From: Prevotellaceae bacterium
GTDB lineage: Bacteria > Bacteroidota > Bacteroidia > Bacteroidales > Paludibacteraceae
DNA length: 64,000 nucleotides
Direction of reading: 5' to 3'
Assembly: GCA_020636675.1 (NCBI GenBank)
Contig: JACJXK010000002.1
Coordinates: 102,921-166,920 of the forward strand
The notes beneath the pieces are model-generated. The model searched no databases. It saw only the letters and a program-made list of their open reading frames with translations, and was not told the origin of the DNA. This document shows positions 44,330-55,200 of this stretch, one piece after another (within the stretch, counting starts at the first letter, position 1; each line of letters begins with the position of its first letter). The translations under genes and the position numbers were made by a program.

Positions 44330-46483
44330 ATGCAGGATGTTTTCCCACATATCGATTTCGCTTTGCCGCTATCAAATCCTATTTTGATATTTTCGTTGGT
44401 TTTGTTTGTCATCTTGTTTGCTCCTCTTATCCTTGATCGTTTCCGTATACCACATATCATTGGTCTTATCATCTCCGGATTGGTGCTGGGGGAGAATGGG
44501 TTAAATATACTTTCCCGAGACGAGAGCTTCCGCTTGTTTGGAGCTGTCGGGCTACTTTATATTATGTTCTTGGCTGGTCTGGAGATGGATTTGTCAGACT
44601 TTAAGAAGAACAGGAAAAAGGGTGTGTTCTTTGGAATAATGACTTTTGTTGTCCCTATGGTACTTGGGTCTTTGACCGGATTTTTCCTTTTGCAGTATGT
44701 GTTGGGGAAGATGTCGTCTGGCGATATGGTGATATGGAATAATGGATTTGATGAAATGCAGTATCTCTATATGGCGACAGTCTTGCTCGCAAGTATGTAT
44801 GCTTCCCATACGTTATTGTCTTATCCAATCGTGGGCCGTTTTGGTGTGACCAAGAATAGTTCGGTGAGTATTACCATAGGCGGAACGATGATAACGACGA
44901 CATTGGCCTTGCTTTTGTTGGCGGTGATTGTAGCTATGTCGAAGGGGGAGATAGACGGGTCCTTTTGGGTCCGGATGGTCGTCTCCATTGTTTTGTTCAT
45001 TTTTGTTGTCGGTTATCTCTTCCCTAGGATAGCAGAACATTTCTTTAAATTGTACGAAGATAGTATCCTTCAGTACATATTTGTTTTGGCGATGGTTTTC
45101 TTGGGTGGTTTCTTGGCGGAATTGGCAGGACTGGAGCCTATTATAGGGGCTTTTCTTGTGGGACTTTCCATGAACCGATTTATTCCTAGAATATCGCCAT
45201 TGATGAATCGTCTCGATTTTGTGGGAAATGCCATTTTCATCCCTTTCTTCTTGATAGGGGTGGGAATGTTGATTAATGTGAGAGTGGTGTTTAGTAGTTT
45301 CGATACGCTTATCGCTGCCATTGTGATGACGGGTGTGGCTACTATCTCTAAATATTTGGCCGCGGTGCTCACCCGTAGACGGTTTTCGATGACCAAGGCG
45401 GAGGGCTTGATGATCTTTGGCTTGAGTAATGCGCAGGCCGCAGCTACACTGGCTGCGGTGATGATAGGACATGAGATTGTAATGGGACATACTGTTTCTG
45501 GTGCTCCCATCTTGCTGTTCAATGATGACATCTTGAATGGCACTATTGTCATGATATTGGTGACGTGTACAATTTCGTCTTTGGCTACGGAGCGGGCTGC
45601 CCGCAGGCTGGCCATCCAGCTCGACCATATTGATAATGAGATGACGGAAGAGAAGTTGGTTGACCGTATCTTGATCCCAATTTACAATCCGGAGACGTTG
45701 AATAGCTTGATGGAACTGGCTGTCCTGCTGAAGGTGGATAGGAGTAAGGAACCTTTGTATGCGTTGAATGTGGCGAATGATAATACGCAGAGCAACTCCG
45801 GTGATATAGCCAGAGGAAAGAAATTATTGGAAAAGGCTGCTAGAATAGCTTCTGCAACGGACAACTCAATGCGGATGATTTCCAGATATGATGTCAATGT
45901 GACGAGCGGAATCATCCATACCATAAAGGAAAATGCCATTACAGAAGTGGTGATGGGGTTGCATCATAAGGCCCATTTCGCCGATTCCTTCTTTGGCGCA
46001 AAGACGGAGAACCTTCTGAAGTCCACTAATCAGATGATATTGATTTCTAAATCTATTCAGCCGCTCAGTACTATCAAACGTTTGATAGTGGCTGTTCCCG
46101 CTAAGTCTGAATTTGAGGTGGGTTTCGTGAAATGGTATGATCGTGTGAAGAATATAAGCAAACAGATAGGCGCTACTACCACCTTCTTTGCGCATCCCGA
46201 TACGTTGGAGCAGATTCGGATATTGGCGAGACGTAACAAATTTGGAGTAGAGACTTACTTCGAAAATTTGGATGAGTGGGATGATTTCCTGATGTTGACC
46301 AGAGAGGTTTTGTCTAATGACCTCTTGGTGGTTATCTCTTCCAGAAAAACGGCAATCTCTTACAATCCTTCGATGGATAAACTGCCGATGCAGCTGTCTA
46401 AATATTTCGCAAATAATAGTTTTATCGTTTTGTATCCAGACCAGTTTGATGATGCGTCTGGAAGTAACACATATATAGTCTGA
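44330..46483 (+). CDS. CPA2-type monovalent cation:proton antiporter with C-terminal USP-like region
   Basis: 717 residues from ATG at 44330 (a TTG two codons upstream is possible). The first 420 residues form about 12 membrane helices with LIISGLVLGENGLNIL and FLAGLEMDLSDF, typical of the Kef/NapA Na+ or K+/H+ exchangers, and LAGLEPIIGAFLVGLSMNR in the core. Residues about 440-717 are cytoplasmic and resemble tandem universal-stress-protein domains, seen in Bacteroidota antiporters of this type. It controls pH or cation balance. A TAATTTTG -7 box lies at 44278-44285. Confidence 0.87.
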   Translation: MQDVFPHIDFALPLSNPILIFSLVLFVILFAPLILDRFRIPHIIGLIISGLVLGENGLNILSRDESFRLFGAVGLLYIMFLAGLEMDLSDFKKNRKKGVFFGIMTFVVPMVLGSLTGFFLLQYVLGKMSSGDMVIWNNGFDEMQYLYMATVLLASMYASHTLLSYPIVGRFGVTKNSSVSITIGGTMITTTLALLLLAVIVAMSKGEIDGSFWVRMVVSIVLFIFVVGYLFPRIAEHFFKLYEDSILQYIFVLAMVFLGGFLAELAGLEPIIGAFLVGLSMNRFIPRISPLMNRLDFVGNAIFIPFFLIGVGMLINVRVVFSSFDTLIAAIVMTGVATISKYLAAVLTRRRFSMTKAEGLMIFGLSNAQAAATLAAVMIGHEIVMGHTVSGAPILLFNDDILNGTIVMILVTCTISSLATERAARRLAIQLDHIDNEMTEEKLVDRILIPIYNPETLNSLMELAVLLKVDRSKEPLYALNVANDNTQSNSGDIARGKKLLEKAARIASATDNSMRMISRYDVNVTSGIIHTIKENAITEVVMGLHHKAHFADSFFGAKTENLLKSTNQMILISKSIQPLSTIKRLIVAVPAKSEFEVGFVKWYDRVKNISKQIGATTTFFAHPDTLEQIRILARRNKFGVETYFENLDEWDDFLMLTREVLSNDLLVVISSRKTAISYNPSMDKLPMQLSKYFANNSFIVLYPDQFDDASGSNTYIV

Positions 46484-46499
46484 TAAATTTTTATAGGAG

Positions 46500-47819
46500 A
46501 TGGGTAAAATATATGAACCGACCGTAATGTATAGTTTTTTGCGGGTATATACTAATTTCATTTTCAAACGTTGGTTTAGCTCGGTGGAAGTAAATGGAGA
46601 GGCAAACATTCCGGAAAACACATCTGTTATCTTTGCGCCTAATCATCAGAACGCATTGATAGATGCGATGGCCTTGTTGTCGTCGGTCCCTTCTCCGGTC
46701 GTTTTCCTTGCCCGTGCGGATTTGTTTAAGAAGAAAGCGCAGGACAGGGCGTTACGTTCGTTGCGCATCATGCCGGCCTATCGCATCCGTGATGGCATTC
46801 AGAACCTAAAAAAGAACGAAGACTCCTTCGAACAGTCCATAGAGGTGCTCCTGCATAAGAATTTTCTTTGTCTGATGCCGGAAGGCGGGCAGGATGAACA
46901 TCGTAGGTTGAGGCATCTGGTTAAAGGTATGTTCCGCATTGCGTTTTCTACGCAGGAGATGCTTCCTGAAAATGATTATGTCAAGATTGTTCCGGTAGGT
47001 TTGGACTATGGGAATTATGACCATTCAGGGAGTCATCTTGTGGTGAATTTCGGAAAACCTATCAGCATTAAGGATTATTGGGAATCATATAAGGAGAATG
47101 CACCTGTGGCTCAGAACCGTCTGCGTGACGAGCTTTACAACCGTATGGCTCCGCTAATGTTGAACATACAGTCGGAAGCTCATTATGATGCGTTCTATGT
47201 CTCGTCCTATCTTTATAATGAACGCATGCTTGACGAATTGTGCGTGGATGACAATGAGAGTAACAGACTTATTGCCCGTCAACGTATAGTGGAACATCTT
47301 CAAAAGAAAGAGGAGGATGGTGATGCTTCTCTTTCTGAATTGGATACATTGTGCGGTGAGTGGTTGAAAACGCATCCGGATGTGGCTTTCTCATCGAAGG
47401 CTTATGAAGACGGAATTCGGCTGGATTCTGCTCTTCTTCTTCATGTCGCATATTTGGTGGTTACATCTCCGCTTGTCTTATATTCGTTGCTTTTCAATGG
47501 CATCCCGTTCGCAATCGTCAAGAGATTGGCGGCGAAGTTGAAGGGTTCTGGGTTTGAGTCTTCCTTCGTGTTTGGGGCTGCGGGGCTGTTGTTCCCAATG
47601 TTCTATGTCGTTTATGCTGTTGTGTCGGCTTTTTTTGTCCCTTCTTTGTCTTTTTGGGTGGCTTTCCTGTTTACGCTGCCAATGTCATTCTGTTTCTTTA
47701 TCCGATATAGGTGGAGGTGTCAATATGTGAAGGAGCGCATCTCCAATATCTTTAGGAAACGGGATGTGGTGCCTGATATCCGTAAATGTTTGGATCGATT
47801 GTTCGGAAACGCTCAATAA
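46500..47819 (+). CDS. PlsC-like 1-acylglycerol-3-phosphate acyltransferase family protein
   Basis: 439 residues. The acyltransferase region (about 20-230) has APNHQNALIDAMAL (H-x4-D motif) and LMPEGGQDEH, the two conserved blocks of the PlsC fold. Two or three hydrophobic segments near the C-terminus (about 315-400) anchor it. This longer form is common in Bacteroidota, and its acceptor (glycerolipid or other) is not proven. It starts 17 bases after the antiporter gene. The ruvB promoter overlaps its 3' end. Confidence 0.82.
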   Translation: MGKIYEPTVMYSFLRVYTNFIFKRWFSSVEVNGEANIPENTSVIFAPNHQNALIDAMALLSSVPSPVVFLARADLFKKKAQDRALRSLRIMPAYRIRDGIQNLKKNEDSFEQSIEVLLHKNFLCLMPEGGQDEHRRLRHLVKGMFRIAFSTQEMLPENDYVKIVPVGLDYGNYDHSGSHLVVNFGKPISIKDYWESYKENAPVAQNRLRDELYNRMAPLMLNIQSEAHYDAFYVSSYLYNERMLDELCVDDNESNRLIARQRIVEHLQKKEEDGDASLSELDTLCGEWLKTHPDVAFSSKAYEDGIRLDSALLLHVAYLVVTSPLVLYSLLFNGIPFAIVKRLAAKLKGSGFESSFVFGAAGLLFPMFYVVYAVVSAFFVPSLSFWVAFLFTLPMSFCFFIRYRWRCQYVKERISNIFRKRDVVPDIRKCLDRLFGNAQ

Positions 47820-47831
47820 TATATATCTTTG
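47802..47831 (+). promoter_or_regulatory. Promoter of ruvB
   Basis: TATCTTTG (47824-47831) is an exact -7 box. TTC (47802-47804) lies 19 bases upstream as a weak -33. It overlaps the end of the acyltransferase gene. Confidence 0.55.
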
Positions 47832-47857
47832 CAGACCATGATTTTGTAGATTGAATA

Positions 47858-48883
47858 ATGGAAGAGGATTTTGATATACGTAACACTTCGGTGAATGAAA
47901 AGGAGAAGGAGTTTGAAAATGCTCTGAGACCCTTGTCGTTCGATGATTTTTCCGGCCAGGCAAAGATCATCGAGAATCTTCGTATATTTGTCCAGGCTGC
48001 AAAGATGCGAGGTGAACCTCTTGACCACATTCTCTTCCATGGCCCTCCGGGTTTGGGAAAAACTACATTGTCCAACATCATTGCGAATGAGCTAGGAGTA
48101 GGTTTTAAACTGACCTCCGGTCCTGTCTTGGATAAACCCGGCGATTTGGCGGGCTTGCTGACCAATTTGGAAAGGAACGATGTGCTGTTTATTGATGAGA
48201 TTCATCGTCTGAGTCCTGTGGTGGAGGAATATCTTTATTCAGCCATGGAAGATTTCCGTATCGACATTATGTTAGATAAAGGTCCTAATGCCCGTTCCAT
48301 ACAGATAGATTTGAATCCATTCACGTTGGTGGGCGCCACCACTAGAAGCGGGTTGTTGACGAGTCCGTTGCGGGCGCGTTTTGGTATCAACTGCCATCTG
48401 GAGTATTATGACATGGATGTGCTGACGGACATCGTACAGCGGTCGTCGTCCTTGTTGAGTATGCCATGCGAACGGAAGGCTGCTGCGGAGGTGGCGGGCC
48501 GGAGTAGAGGAACGCCACGTATTGCCAACGCTCTCTTGCGGCGTGTCCGCGATTTTGCACAGGTGAAGGGAAATGGACGGATTGACGTCGAGATAGCCAG
48601 ATATGCCTTAGAGGCTTTGAATATAGATAAGTATGGACTTGACGAGATAGATAATAAGATTCTGAATCTGATGATTGACAAGTTCAATGGTGGACCTGTG
48701 GGCTTGACAACGATAGCCACGGCCTTGGGCGAAGACTCTGGCACGATAGAGGAGGTCTATGAACCATTTCTCATCAAGGAAGGTTTTCTTAAACGTACTC
48801 CAAGAGGCAGGGAGGTGACCGATCTTGCCTATCGTCATCTTGGTAAAGTACGTTGCAATCAGCAGGGTTCACTATTTGAGTAG
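47858..48883 (+). CDS. ruvB: Holliday junction branch migration helicase RuvB
   Basis: 341 residues. RPLSFDDFSGQ at the start, Walker A HGPPGLGKTT (about 61-70), Walker B LFIDEIHRL, sensor I GATTRSG, arginine finger region SPLRARFG, and the C-terminal winged helix with GPVGLTTIATALGEDSGTIEEVYEPFLI identify RuvB. It drives branch migration of Holliday junctions with RuvA. ruvA and ruvC are not in the window, as usual in Bacteroidota. Confidence 0.97.
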   Translation: MEEDFDIRNTSVNEKEKEFENALRPLSFDDFSGQAKIIENLRIFVQAAKMRGEPLDHILFHGPPGLGKTTLSNIIANELGVGFKLTSGPVLDKPGDLAGLLTNLERNDVLFIDEIHRLSPVVEEYLYSAMEDFRIDIMLDKGPNARSIQIDLNPFTLVGATTRSGLLTSPLRARFGINCHLEYYDMDVLTDIVQRSSSLLSMPCERKAAAEVAGRSRGTPRIANALLRRVRDFAQVKGNGRIDVEIARYALEALNIDKYGLDEIDNKILNLMIDKFNGGPVGLTTIATALGEDSGTIEEVYEPFLIKEGFLKRTPRGREVTDLAYRHLGKVRCNQQGSLFE

Positions 48884-48915
48884 TACGATAACTAACATCT
48901 TTTTTATTTGATTCG

Positions 48916-49311
48916 ATGTTGAAATTTTTGAAATACATATTCATCTGTTCGCTTTTGTTTTCTTTACTCTCTTTGGTTCAGAAAAGCGGGGATGTTGTGG
49001 CTATTTCCGATCCTCAGAATCAAACGGAATCGGTTGTTTCCCCTGATGATGGCGATGACTCTGAAAAATGTTTCCTTTATAAGGAGGGAACATTCTCGTC
49101 CAACTCCTTTGTCGTAGATACTATATCTGGAAATGAATCGTTCGGAAGAACAAATTCGAACTCGTCAAAATATCTTTTTTGGGTGGAGCGGAGCCGGACA
49201 ATGGCGATGCTGTTGAGAAATAAGGACGGGGAGCTGATCTCTATGTTTGTCTCCATGTCTAAGCGCAGGGCGGGTTATTACATCTATGCTTTGCGCAAAA
49301 TCATAATATGA
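48916..49311 (+). CDS. Small secreted hypothetical protein
   Basis: 131 residues. A hydrophobic N-terminus (MLKFLKYIFICSLLFSLLSL) is a signal peptide or anchor. The middle is acidic and Ser/Asn-rich; the end (KYLFWVERSRTMAMLL to GYYIYALRKIII) is more ordered. I recognise no family. It follows ruvB by 32 bases on the same strand and could share its transcript. Confidence 0.5.
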   Translation: MLKFLKYIFICSLLFSLLSLVQKSGDVVAISDPQNQTESVVSPDDGDDSEKCFLYKEGTFSSNSFVVDTISGNESFGRTNSNSSKYLFWVERSRTMAMLLRNKDGELISMFVSMSKRRAGYYIYALRKIII

Positions 49312-49515
49312 TTCTATTATTGTTTGTTCCTTTTCATTCGCTTTAGTAAAAGAGATTCATATCAAGACGTAAGTCCTAAGAATCCTCTTTCTTGTTGTCT
49401 GGTATTGGCGTCCTCTCTTGGAATGTCCAATGGCAACGTGCCTTCTTGAATGGAAGCGGAACGTCTCTTTTGTTTTTATCACGATAATTATAGAATCATT
49501 AAAAATGTTTTTTTT

Positions 49516-50055
49516 ATGGAAAAATATGAAGTTTTAGAATCAGATATACTGAACATAGCCAACGGACAAGTGGCTAAGAAGAAGAGAAGTTTTTTATTGC
49601 CCGCCGTGTTGATGCTGGTTGGCGTTGTGTCCATGTTGGTCAATAATCAAAAGATCAGCGCAATAAACAATGACTCTTTGACAATGTTCTTGTTTACGGT
49701 TGGAATATTCCTCTTTTTCTCCGGATTTCTGATGCTGTTTATTAGGAAAGACAGATATGTATATCTTCCTACAGGAAAAGAGATTAAGAGATATACTTTA
49801 GATTTTGATGTGAAGGAGTTGGATAAGATTATGCGTCTCTATGACAATAATGAGTTCAAGAAGATGAGCAATCTGAAGGTCGCCCATAATTCTGGTTTGC
49901 AGCTGAGTCTTATGGGGACGGAAGACGGAGCCATGTTCTATTCCCAGATGATGAAGTATGTCCCTTATGCATTTGTTCCTGCTACAAAAGTGGAACTACA
50001 TGAGGGGGAAGATTCCAAAGAGATAATGGAATTGATTACTTTATGCCGCAAGTAA
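49516..50055 (+). CDS. Small membrane protein of unknown function
   Basis: 179 residues from ATG at 49516 (MEKYEVLESDIL); an upstream in-frame ATG at 49450 adds 22 residues without support. Two membrane helices (about 30-48 and 58-78) form a hairpin, with a soluble C-terminal domain (about 85-179) facing the cytoplasm by the positive-inside rule. No family recognised. It ends at a terminator shared with the convergent fadL-like gene. The 204 bases before it hold no recognisable signal. Confidence 0.6.
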   Translation: MEKYEVLESDILNIANGQVAKKKRSFLLPAVLMLVGVVSMLVNNQKISAINNDSLTMFLFTVGIFLFFSGFLMLFIRKDRYVYLPTGKEIKRYTLDFDVKELDKIMRLYDNNEFKKMSNLKVAHNSGLQLSLMGTEDGAMFYSQMMKYVPYAFVPATKVELHEGEDSKEIMELITLCRK

Positions 50056-50066
50056 TAGGAGAATAA

Positions 50067-50106
50067 AAGAGAGAGGACTGCAATCCTAGCCGCAGCCCTC
50101 TCTTCT
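50067..50106. terminator. Bidirectional terminator
   Basis: AGAGAGGxCTGC and GCAGxCCTCTCT pair across 50067-50104 with one internal mismatch, flanked by A-rich sequence on the left, which serves the minus-strand gene, and T-rich sequence on the right. It ends two convergent genes. Confidence 0.65.
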
Positions 50107-50129
50107 ATATCATAAAAACAAGATTGTGT

Positions 50130-51566
50130 TTAGAACTTGTAGTTTGCTCCTATTGCAAATGCGAAGTTCTCTCTTGAATAGTAGTCAGAACCTGAGATTC
50201 CAACTCCGGCATAGTCTGCTACGTGTTTTTTGCGAGTCTCATAATCAGTGATGAAACCTGCCACGTCAAGTTTCAGATGTTTGGTTAGAGTGAATCTTGC
50301 GCCTAGACCGTAGTTGTTTGAACTCTGGTTGAAGTTCATGTCGCTAAGGTAATCGTCAGAAAAGTCATATTGGGTACGGAGGTATCCGCAGCTTATCAGT
50401 ACGTGCTTTGTTATGTCCCACTCTATACCATAGGCATATTCCTTTGTCCCGTGATTGATTTTTTCCTGTTTGTCGTTTGCCATCTTCGCATCTTTGTCGA
50501 AGTAGTAACGATAACCCAAACAGATTTTAAGGTTAGGAAGAAGGTTGCAGTCCATGCCAACTGTCCATAACGCAGGCATGTCGCAGTTGCTCTTCTCCTC
50601 GTCCGGATACATCCCGGTCTCGTCGATGACGGTTTTGTTCTTCACACGTATCTTTGTTCTGAACTCGTATCTGGTAGCGATGTTTACATTCCCTTTCTTG
50701 AAGTCCAAACCGACGATAGGAGCTAATCCGAAACCATCTTGGGTACAATCAACGTGCTTGTCTTTTGCTTTATTGGCATAAGCTTTCATCTCATTCGCTT
50801 TTGCTTCTATCTGAAGGGCTGTCGCTGTCTGGCCGAGAGATGTTAGTTGTTCGGCTGTCTTCTCCAGCTTTTGGGCAGTCTGTTCGAAATAGGTCTCAGC
50901 TGCTATTCCTTTGTATCCGTTGCTTTTTGGATAAACGGTGATGTCTTTTATGTAACCTTCATATTTGTTATATGCGTAGGCAACGCGACCTCCCACGTAG
51001 GCGGAGAAATTCTCGTTAAATTTGTGTGTAACGCCGAGCGTTGTTCCGAAAATGTATTGCTGCCCCTTCATGTAGCTGTTTATGGAATATCTGCCAGTAG
51101 AATCGCCTGCAGCTGTAAGAGCCAATGGAATACTGGAGGCCATGGACTCAAAAGATGGAAGGCCATTGTCGTAAGTGGCTCTTCCTCCACCTCCGGGAAC
51201 GGAAAAGTTCAAGGAGAAGGCCCAATCGCCCTTTTTATAGACAGCTTGCAGACTAGGCACGAAAGGAGCGGTGGCTTCCCCCTCGTATTTTTTTGTGTCA
51301 CTGCCGCCATTCATGACGAATGGAGCATACGTTGTCTCTATGTTTCTCTCTTGGAATGCGCATTGCACAGAAAATGCAGCATATAGTCCGTCTTCCATGA
51401 ACACTAGTCCGGCAGGGTTTGAATAAGCCCCGTCGATGTCGATGGTTGCCTCTCTGGCAAAGTTTCTTTGATAAGCTGCATGCTGATTTGTGTTCGTGTT
51501 TATGCCTCCCGCATAAACAATCGATGTTAATGCCGTTGCGGCAATCATTGTGATTATTTTTCTCAT
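50130..51566 (-). CDS. FadL/OMPP1-type outer-membrane transport protein
   Basis: 478 residues with a signal peptide ending VYA-GG. The first mature segment (NQHAAYQRNFAREATIDIDGAYSNPAGLVFM) is the N-terminal hatch of the OMPP1/FadL/TodX family, with the NPAG motif. The remainder is a 14-strand-type barrel with FVPSLQAVYKKGDWAFSLNFS and ends AFAIGANYKF with the terminal Phe of barrels. Family members pass long-chain fatty acids or other hydrophobic compounds across the outer membrane; the true substrate here is unknown. A coiled segment (about 230-270) rich in Ala, Glu and Gln forms a probable extracellular loop. Confidence 0.87.
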   Translation of the reverse strand: MRKIITMIAATALTSIVYAGGINTNTNQHAAYQRNFAREATIDIDGAYSNPAGLVFMEDGLYAAFSVQCAFQERNIETTYAPFVMNGGSDTKKYEGEATAPFVPSLQAVYKKGDWAFSLNFSVPGGGGRATYDNGLPSFESMASSIPLALTAAGDSTGRYSINSYMKGQQYIFGTTLGVTHKFNENFSAYVGGRVAYAYNKYEGYIKDITVYPKSNGYKGIAAETYFEQTAQKLEKTAEQLTSLGQTATALQIEAKANEMKAYANKAKDKHVDCTQDGFGLAPIVGLDFKKGNVNIATRYEFRTKIRVKNKTVIDETGMYPDEEKSNCDMPALWTVGMDCNLLPNLKICLGYRYYFDKDAKMANDKQEKINHGTKEYAYGIEWDITKHVLISCGYLRTQYDFSDDYLSDMNFNQSSNNYGLGARFTLTKHLKLDVAGFITDYETRKKHVADYAGVGISGSDYYSRENFAFAIGANYKF

Positions 51567-51593
51567 TTAAAAAATCTATTTGTAAAAACGTTG

Positions 51594-51627
51594 CAAATAT
51601 AAAGATTAACTCTTGGATTACACCAAA
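51594..51627 (-). promoter_or_regulatory. Promoter of the FadL-type gene
   Basis: On the minus strand TATATTTG (51594-51601) is a -7 box and TTTG (51624-51627) lies 22 bases upstream, slightly longer than the usual spacer. Confidence 0.5.
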
Positions 51628-52226
51628 TTTTTTCTAACGATTTTTAATGAAACGGTAAAATTTTATGTTGTCCAACATATTATTTGTCTATGTATATAAT
51701 TGTATAAAGTTGGTTTTGCTGGTTTTAATATATTTATTTGTAGATTGTTACTACTTTAAATGGCGTGAAATTTTAATTTTCCAAAGACCGTTTCTCATTA
51801 TATTAGGAAGGTGAATTGCCCTTTCGGTTGCAGAGAGAAAGGAGGAGATGCGGAGGAGTTAAAAAACTTTGGCTAACAATTTTTTGTTAAAATATGCTTC
51901 TTATCTAAAAAAAGGATATATTTGCTTGTTAAACTTAGGGATATAGTAAATGAATTAAGTGAAAAGATGAAATGTTCTCTTTTTTACTTATAAGTAATTG
52001 TTTGTAGGTTGATGTTTTGGTTGGCTTTTTCAACCTACAAAAAAATGATTGTTATGAGCCGTAAACTACAATTCTTTAGTTCTATTGATTTAGTGGGCTG
52101 GTGTCTACTCGCATCGTCCGAACTTCTTAGAGTAGTGGATTGCTCTTGTGTGCTCTCATCCTCTTTCCTTTTCAGATTAAGAGGAAGCATCTGATCTTTT
52201 ATATTTATCAGAAAATTTTATTTATC
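51628..52226 (+). other. Long leader region of the GH8 giant gene
   Basis: There is no supported gene; a 61-codon open frame (52009-52194) lacks any coding signature. A TATATTTG -7 box at 51917-51924 could start a leader of about 300 bases. Inside it lies the 12-base perfect hairpin described separately, plus a 6-base repeat TCAGAT/ATCTGA near 52173-52195. Confidence 0.5.
52001..52041 (+). promoter_or_regulatory. Perfect 12-base hairpin in the leader of the GH8 giant gene
   Basis: TTTGTAGGTTGA (52001-52012) and TCAACCTACAAA (52030-52041) are exact reverse complements around a 17-base loop. A rather than T residues follow, so it is not a terminator for the plus strand. It is probably an RNA structure in the leader or a protein-binding palindrome. 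Confidence 0.5.
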
Positions 52227-55200
52227 ATGAAGATACGTTATAGATTGTTCTGCGTGCTTGTTGCCGTATGTGTGTTTGCCCCTTCTATGCTTGGACAGGC
52301 GGCAGCATATGATCCGTCGGTGTTTATAGACATAAACATTAACACCGGTAACCCTACATTTCCGTATCCTCAATTCTTGGAATATAAAGGTGGTGGAAAA
52401 TCTTTGGCTAAATATAATGCGGAAGGTGTGACCCATGCCGATATGGAAAAAGCGGGAAGAGAGGCTTATGAAATCATGATGCACCGTTGTCGTTATATGG
52501 GCGGAACGCATTGTGGAGTGCCATATATAACGTTTAACCATGATGATGTGCCGGGAAACTATGGCACGTTTGTGTCGGAAGGTGATGGCTATGCCTTGTT
52601 GGCGGCGGCTATCTTTGCTGACCAAAAAACGTTTAACGGGTTGTATATGTGGGTTCATGATAACCGAATGAGCGGTGTAAAACGTTTCAAGGACGGAACA
52701 ACGCTTCGTGCGGATTTGAATGATTATGCGGGTCCTTATCTGGCAGGTTGGAAGAATGACGAAACAACCGCCAGTATGTCACCTTCCCATTCGGCAACCG
52801 ACGGTGATGTGGATATTGCCATGGCAATGTTGATCGCTTATAAGCAATGGGGTGAGTGGATGATACAGGATGGACAAATCGTGAAAGATTCTGAGGGTAA
52901 TCAAATATCCTTGAAAGAGGAGGCGTATCGTGTGATCACAGCATTGGTGGACACGATGGCGCAATGGGATAAAGGTAGCGGATTGATTTCCGGATATATC
53001 TCCGGAGATATAGGCATAGATGGTTATTGTAAAAAAGGTAATTCTTGGGGTGAATTGACTCGTTGGCGATTTTCTGATGCGGCGAATGCTCAATACCCCG
53101 GGATGAATGGACCCTATAACGGAGGCCCGAATTTGCTTTCCCAATATGGAACGTTATGGATTGACTATGATGCTCCGTCTTATTTTGATGAGTTTTATCG
53201 TTGGTTTAAGAATGGAGATGGTGGTGTCGGGAAGTCTGTCGATTGGCAAATACACCAGTTCCAACGGGCTGCCGCGTCTGGTAACTATCTGAACCGCGAA
53301 GCCTATAAACAGGGTTATATCGCATCCATCGGAAATGTAACAATAGGTGACGACGGGTCGAATCCTCAGTTCAATGTATATGTGGACGGTGAGGATTTCC
53401 GTTATGCGTGGAGACATCTGGTGGATTATCTTTGGCATGGGAACCAGCAGTATGATTGGGATCCGGCAACCCATCAAGTGATTGCTGGTACCAATTCGTC
53501 TGAATATGACATGGCGATTCGTCATGCGGAGATGCTTAAAAACCCTAAAGAGGGAAGCGATCTGATTTGTTCTAAAATGGGAGCATCTCCTGATCCTGGC
53601 CAGCCTCAATGGTTTGGTGTTTCTCAGATTCCGCAGCAGTGGCGTTTTGATGGTGGCATCACGTCTCCTTATCATACAAACTACTCTGTGGGTTCAGGTT
53701 CTCCCGCAGCAGTTATTTCCGAAGATTTAGAATTATTGGCAGATATCTATCGTCAGTGTGAAATTGCATGGGATGGTAATAATACTGCTGCAAAATTAGA
53801 TCCGGAAGAGCGTTACATTGGTAGTACTCCGAAATATTTTCACGGGTGGTTTCGTACGTTGGGTATGTTGGTTTGTTCCGGAAACTATGCTGCTCCGGAA
53901 GATATGAAGCCGATTGCCAATATGAAAGTTTATATGTCTGTAGATAAAACTTATGCTTATCAAGGAGATAAGATTGATTATACGGTTCAATATCGTAATT
54001 ATGGTACAGTAAAAGCCGATGGCGTTACGATAACAACGGAGTTGGACCCTAATTATGAATTCGTCAGCGCAAATAAAGGTGGCGTTTTATCTGGTAATAA
54101 AATTGTTTGGAACATAGGTTCTGTCCCTGGGTTTAAAACGGGAGGTTTGGACGCAACCATCGATTCTGTCTCGTTTACGGTCATCGCAAAGGATACGTTG
54201 AACCCTAGAATCTGTTTGACTAGCACTATCTCTGGTTCCAACTTTGATGATTGGGTCAGCAATGAATATCCTAACCATGCGACTTATACGATGGAGCGTA
54301 ACTGCGTGGACATCTTGGCAAACCGTTCGTTGTATATTGAGAAAACGGCGAACCGGACAAGCCTGAATCCAAAGGATGTGGTGACTTTCACGGTTGAGTT
54401 CGGAAACAAATCGGAGGGAGAGGCCTCTTGGATGAATGGTGGTCGTGATAATGTGCGCATCTCCTATGGTAATTATTATATGTCCGGGTCTGCATATCAA
54501 TTTTATCAGCTCTACCGTTTTTGGAACGATTCTCATGAGGCATATATCAATATGAATAATTATAGGGTGTCTTACTTTATGAGTGACGCCGCTGCGGTTG
54601 GATTGTATGATGCTTCGAAGAATCCTACAGGATGGACTTTTGTGGTAGATAATCAGAATGATTTGGATAAATATGGATACAATCCTGAAAGTGGATCCAT
54701 TACATTCGCTTATCAGAAAATACCTGTGGGCGAAGACGAACATGGTAAATGGAATCAGCGTTTGATGATCCGTTTTGCGGATGTATTGATGGCTCCGACT
54801 ACGCATGTTTATGACAAATTGGACTCCGACTATCTGTTACACAAGGGTGTTCGTGGTCCTGGATTTATCCGTGCTCGGTTGGCTTCCAATCCGAATGCTG
54901 ACTTAACGACGCGTGTTAAAGACGATTGGTCGTTTTCTTCTGATGTTACGGAAAGTTCATTGGACGGACAGGGGACTACGTTTACGTTGATTTCTCCTTG
55001 TTGGGCAAATTATGACGATCCGGGTTATGTGATTGATAATTATGCAAGGCACGTCTGCTCTCCAACTTCTGTAAAAAATTATGAAAGGATTCTAGTTGAG
55101 GAGTTTGATGGGTATACATGGCGTCGTATTCAGGGTACAGGTCCTCTCCCTGGTAAGGAGGCTTATAATGTGACAATAACAGATACTATTCCGTATGAGT

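Noticed and set aside
44813..45628. 271-codon minus-strand open frame inside the antiporter gene
   Set aside because: It overlaps clear membrane-helix coding sequence in the other direction and has no coding features of its own.
52009..52194. 61-codon open frame upstream of the GH8 giant
   Set aside because: No start context, no conserved-looking composition, and it overlaps the leader hairpin. It is best explained as leader RNA.
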